A stretch of 12,620 nt of DNA from Halobacteriales archaeon QH_8_67_36 (GTDB taxonomy: Archaea; Halobacteriota; Halobacteria; Halobacteriales; Haloarculaceae), in NCBI GenBank assembly GCA_003021755.1, contig PXQZ01000098.1:1-12620 (forward strand), read 5' to 3'. Below, in pieces: positions 12,542 to 12,620 of this stretch. The first letter of the stretch is position 1. Each line of letters starts with the position of its first letter. Under the pieces are notes generated by a model, which searched no databases, had not been told where the DNA came from, and saw nothing but the letters and a program-made list of their open reading frames with translations. The position numbers and the translations under genes are program-made.

Positions 12542-12620
12542 GGCCTGCTACACGAAGGTGGACGACGTAAGCACCGCAGGGAACGGAGTGACCGAGGAGC
12601 GCAGCGAGACCCCCGAGTGT
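12501..12620 (+). repeat. Structured repeat, copy D, cut by window edge
   Basis: The left part includes the hairpin CACCCG-GCTA-CGGGTG (12512-12527), then GGGTTGAAAGGGG (12528-12540). The core runs 12561-12608, starting GACGACGTAAGCACCGCAGG and ending GAGCGCAGCGAG, almost the same as the ends of core A. The final GTGT (12617-12620) can begin pairing with ACAC at 12550-12553, so the right stem arm starts exactly where the window ends. Confidence 0.65.

Noticed and set aside
12071..12620. Possible CRISPR array (repeated GGGTGGGRYTGAAAGGGG, similar to the ends of some haloarchaeal CRISPR repeats)
   Set aside because: Copies are irregularly spaced, occur in both orientations, and are followed by conserved rather than unique sequence. 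There are no regular spacers and no cas genes in the window.

Overview
The window looks like chromosomal DNA of a halophilic archaeon (class Halobacteria). The evidence is the high GC content, the acidic Asp/Glu-rich proteins, and a recognisable haloarchaeal gene set: archaeal-type methionine aminopeptidase, NADP isocitrate dehydrogenase, the ubiquitin-like SAMP1, and GatD of the archaeal GatDE amidotransferase. Many genes also have a T/A-rich box 24-30 bp before the start codon, as expected for leaderless haloarchaeal transcripts. A Haloarculaceae-like origin is a guess only.

Layout. From the left edge, on the minus strand, are a truncated CDF-type cation transporter and a HIT-family nucleotide hydrolase/phosphorylase, probably one transcript. 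Divergent to them is a 65-residue zinc-ribbon protein. Then come methionine aminopeptidase (map, minus) and, divergently, isocitrate dehydrogenase (icd, plus), followed by SAMP1 (plus). Three minus-strand genes follow, in transcription order gatD, a lipoprotein and a two-lobed GNAT acetyltransferase. A plus-strand small membrane protein comes next. Then there are three minus-strand genes, in transcription order a DUF1405 membrane protein, a secreted coiled-coil protein with hexapeptide repeats, and a two-HTH ArsR-like regulator. The last gene is a small conserved DUF5802-like protein on the plus strand.

Most genes are housekeeping (N-terminal Met removal, TCA cycle, Gln-tRNA formation, protein modification/molybdopterin) and stand mostly as single transcription units, so there is no obvious pathway operon. 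The secreted protein and the ArsR-like regulator are close neighbours. A T-tract between them may act both as terminator of the first and promoter of the second.

The most unusual part is the right end, from about 11370 to 12620. It holds four related copies of a structured repeat, two of which flank the DUF5802-like gene. Each complete copy has CTGAAAGGG near its left end, a copy-specific 13-bp stem, a conserved core around GACGACGYAAGCACCGCAGG and CAGCGAG, the matching stem arm, and a GCTTTCYGRCTC right end. The stem sequences differ completely between copies but still pair, which is the signature of a conserved secondary structure. Two copies also contain a nested two-hairpin module, in opposite relative orientation. 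I cannot name this family. It is the best candidate here for an undescribed system (structured RNA or non-autonomous mobile element). Other observations include TTCCGG sites bracketing a TATA box, a copy of the last codons of map with only synonymous changes, and a palindrome spanning a start codon.
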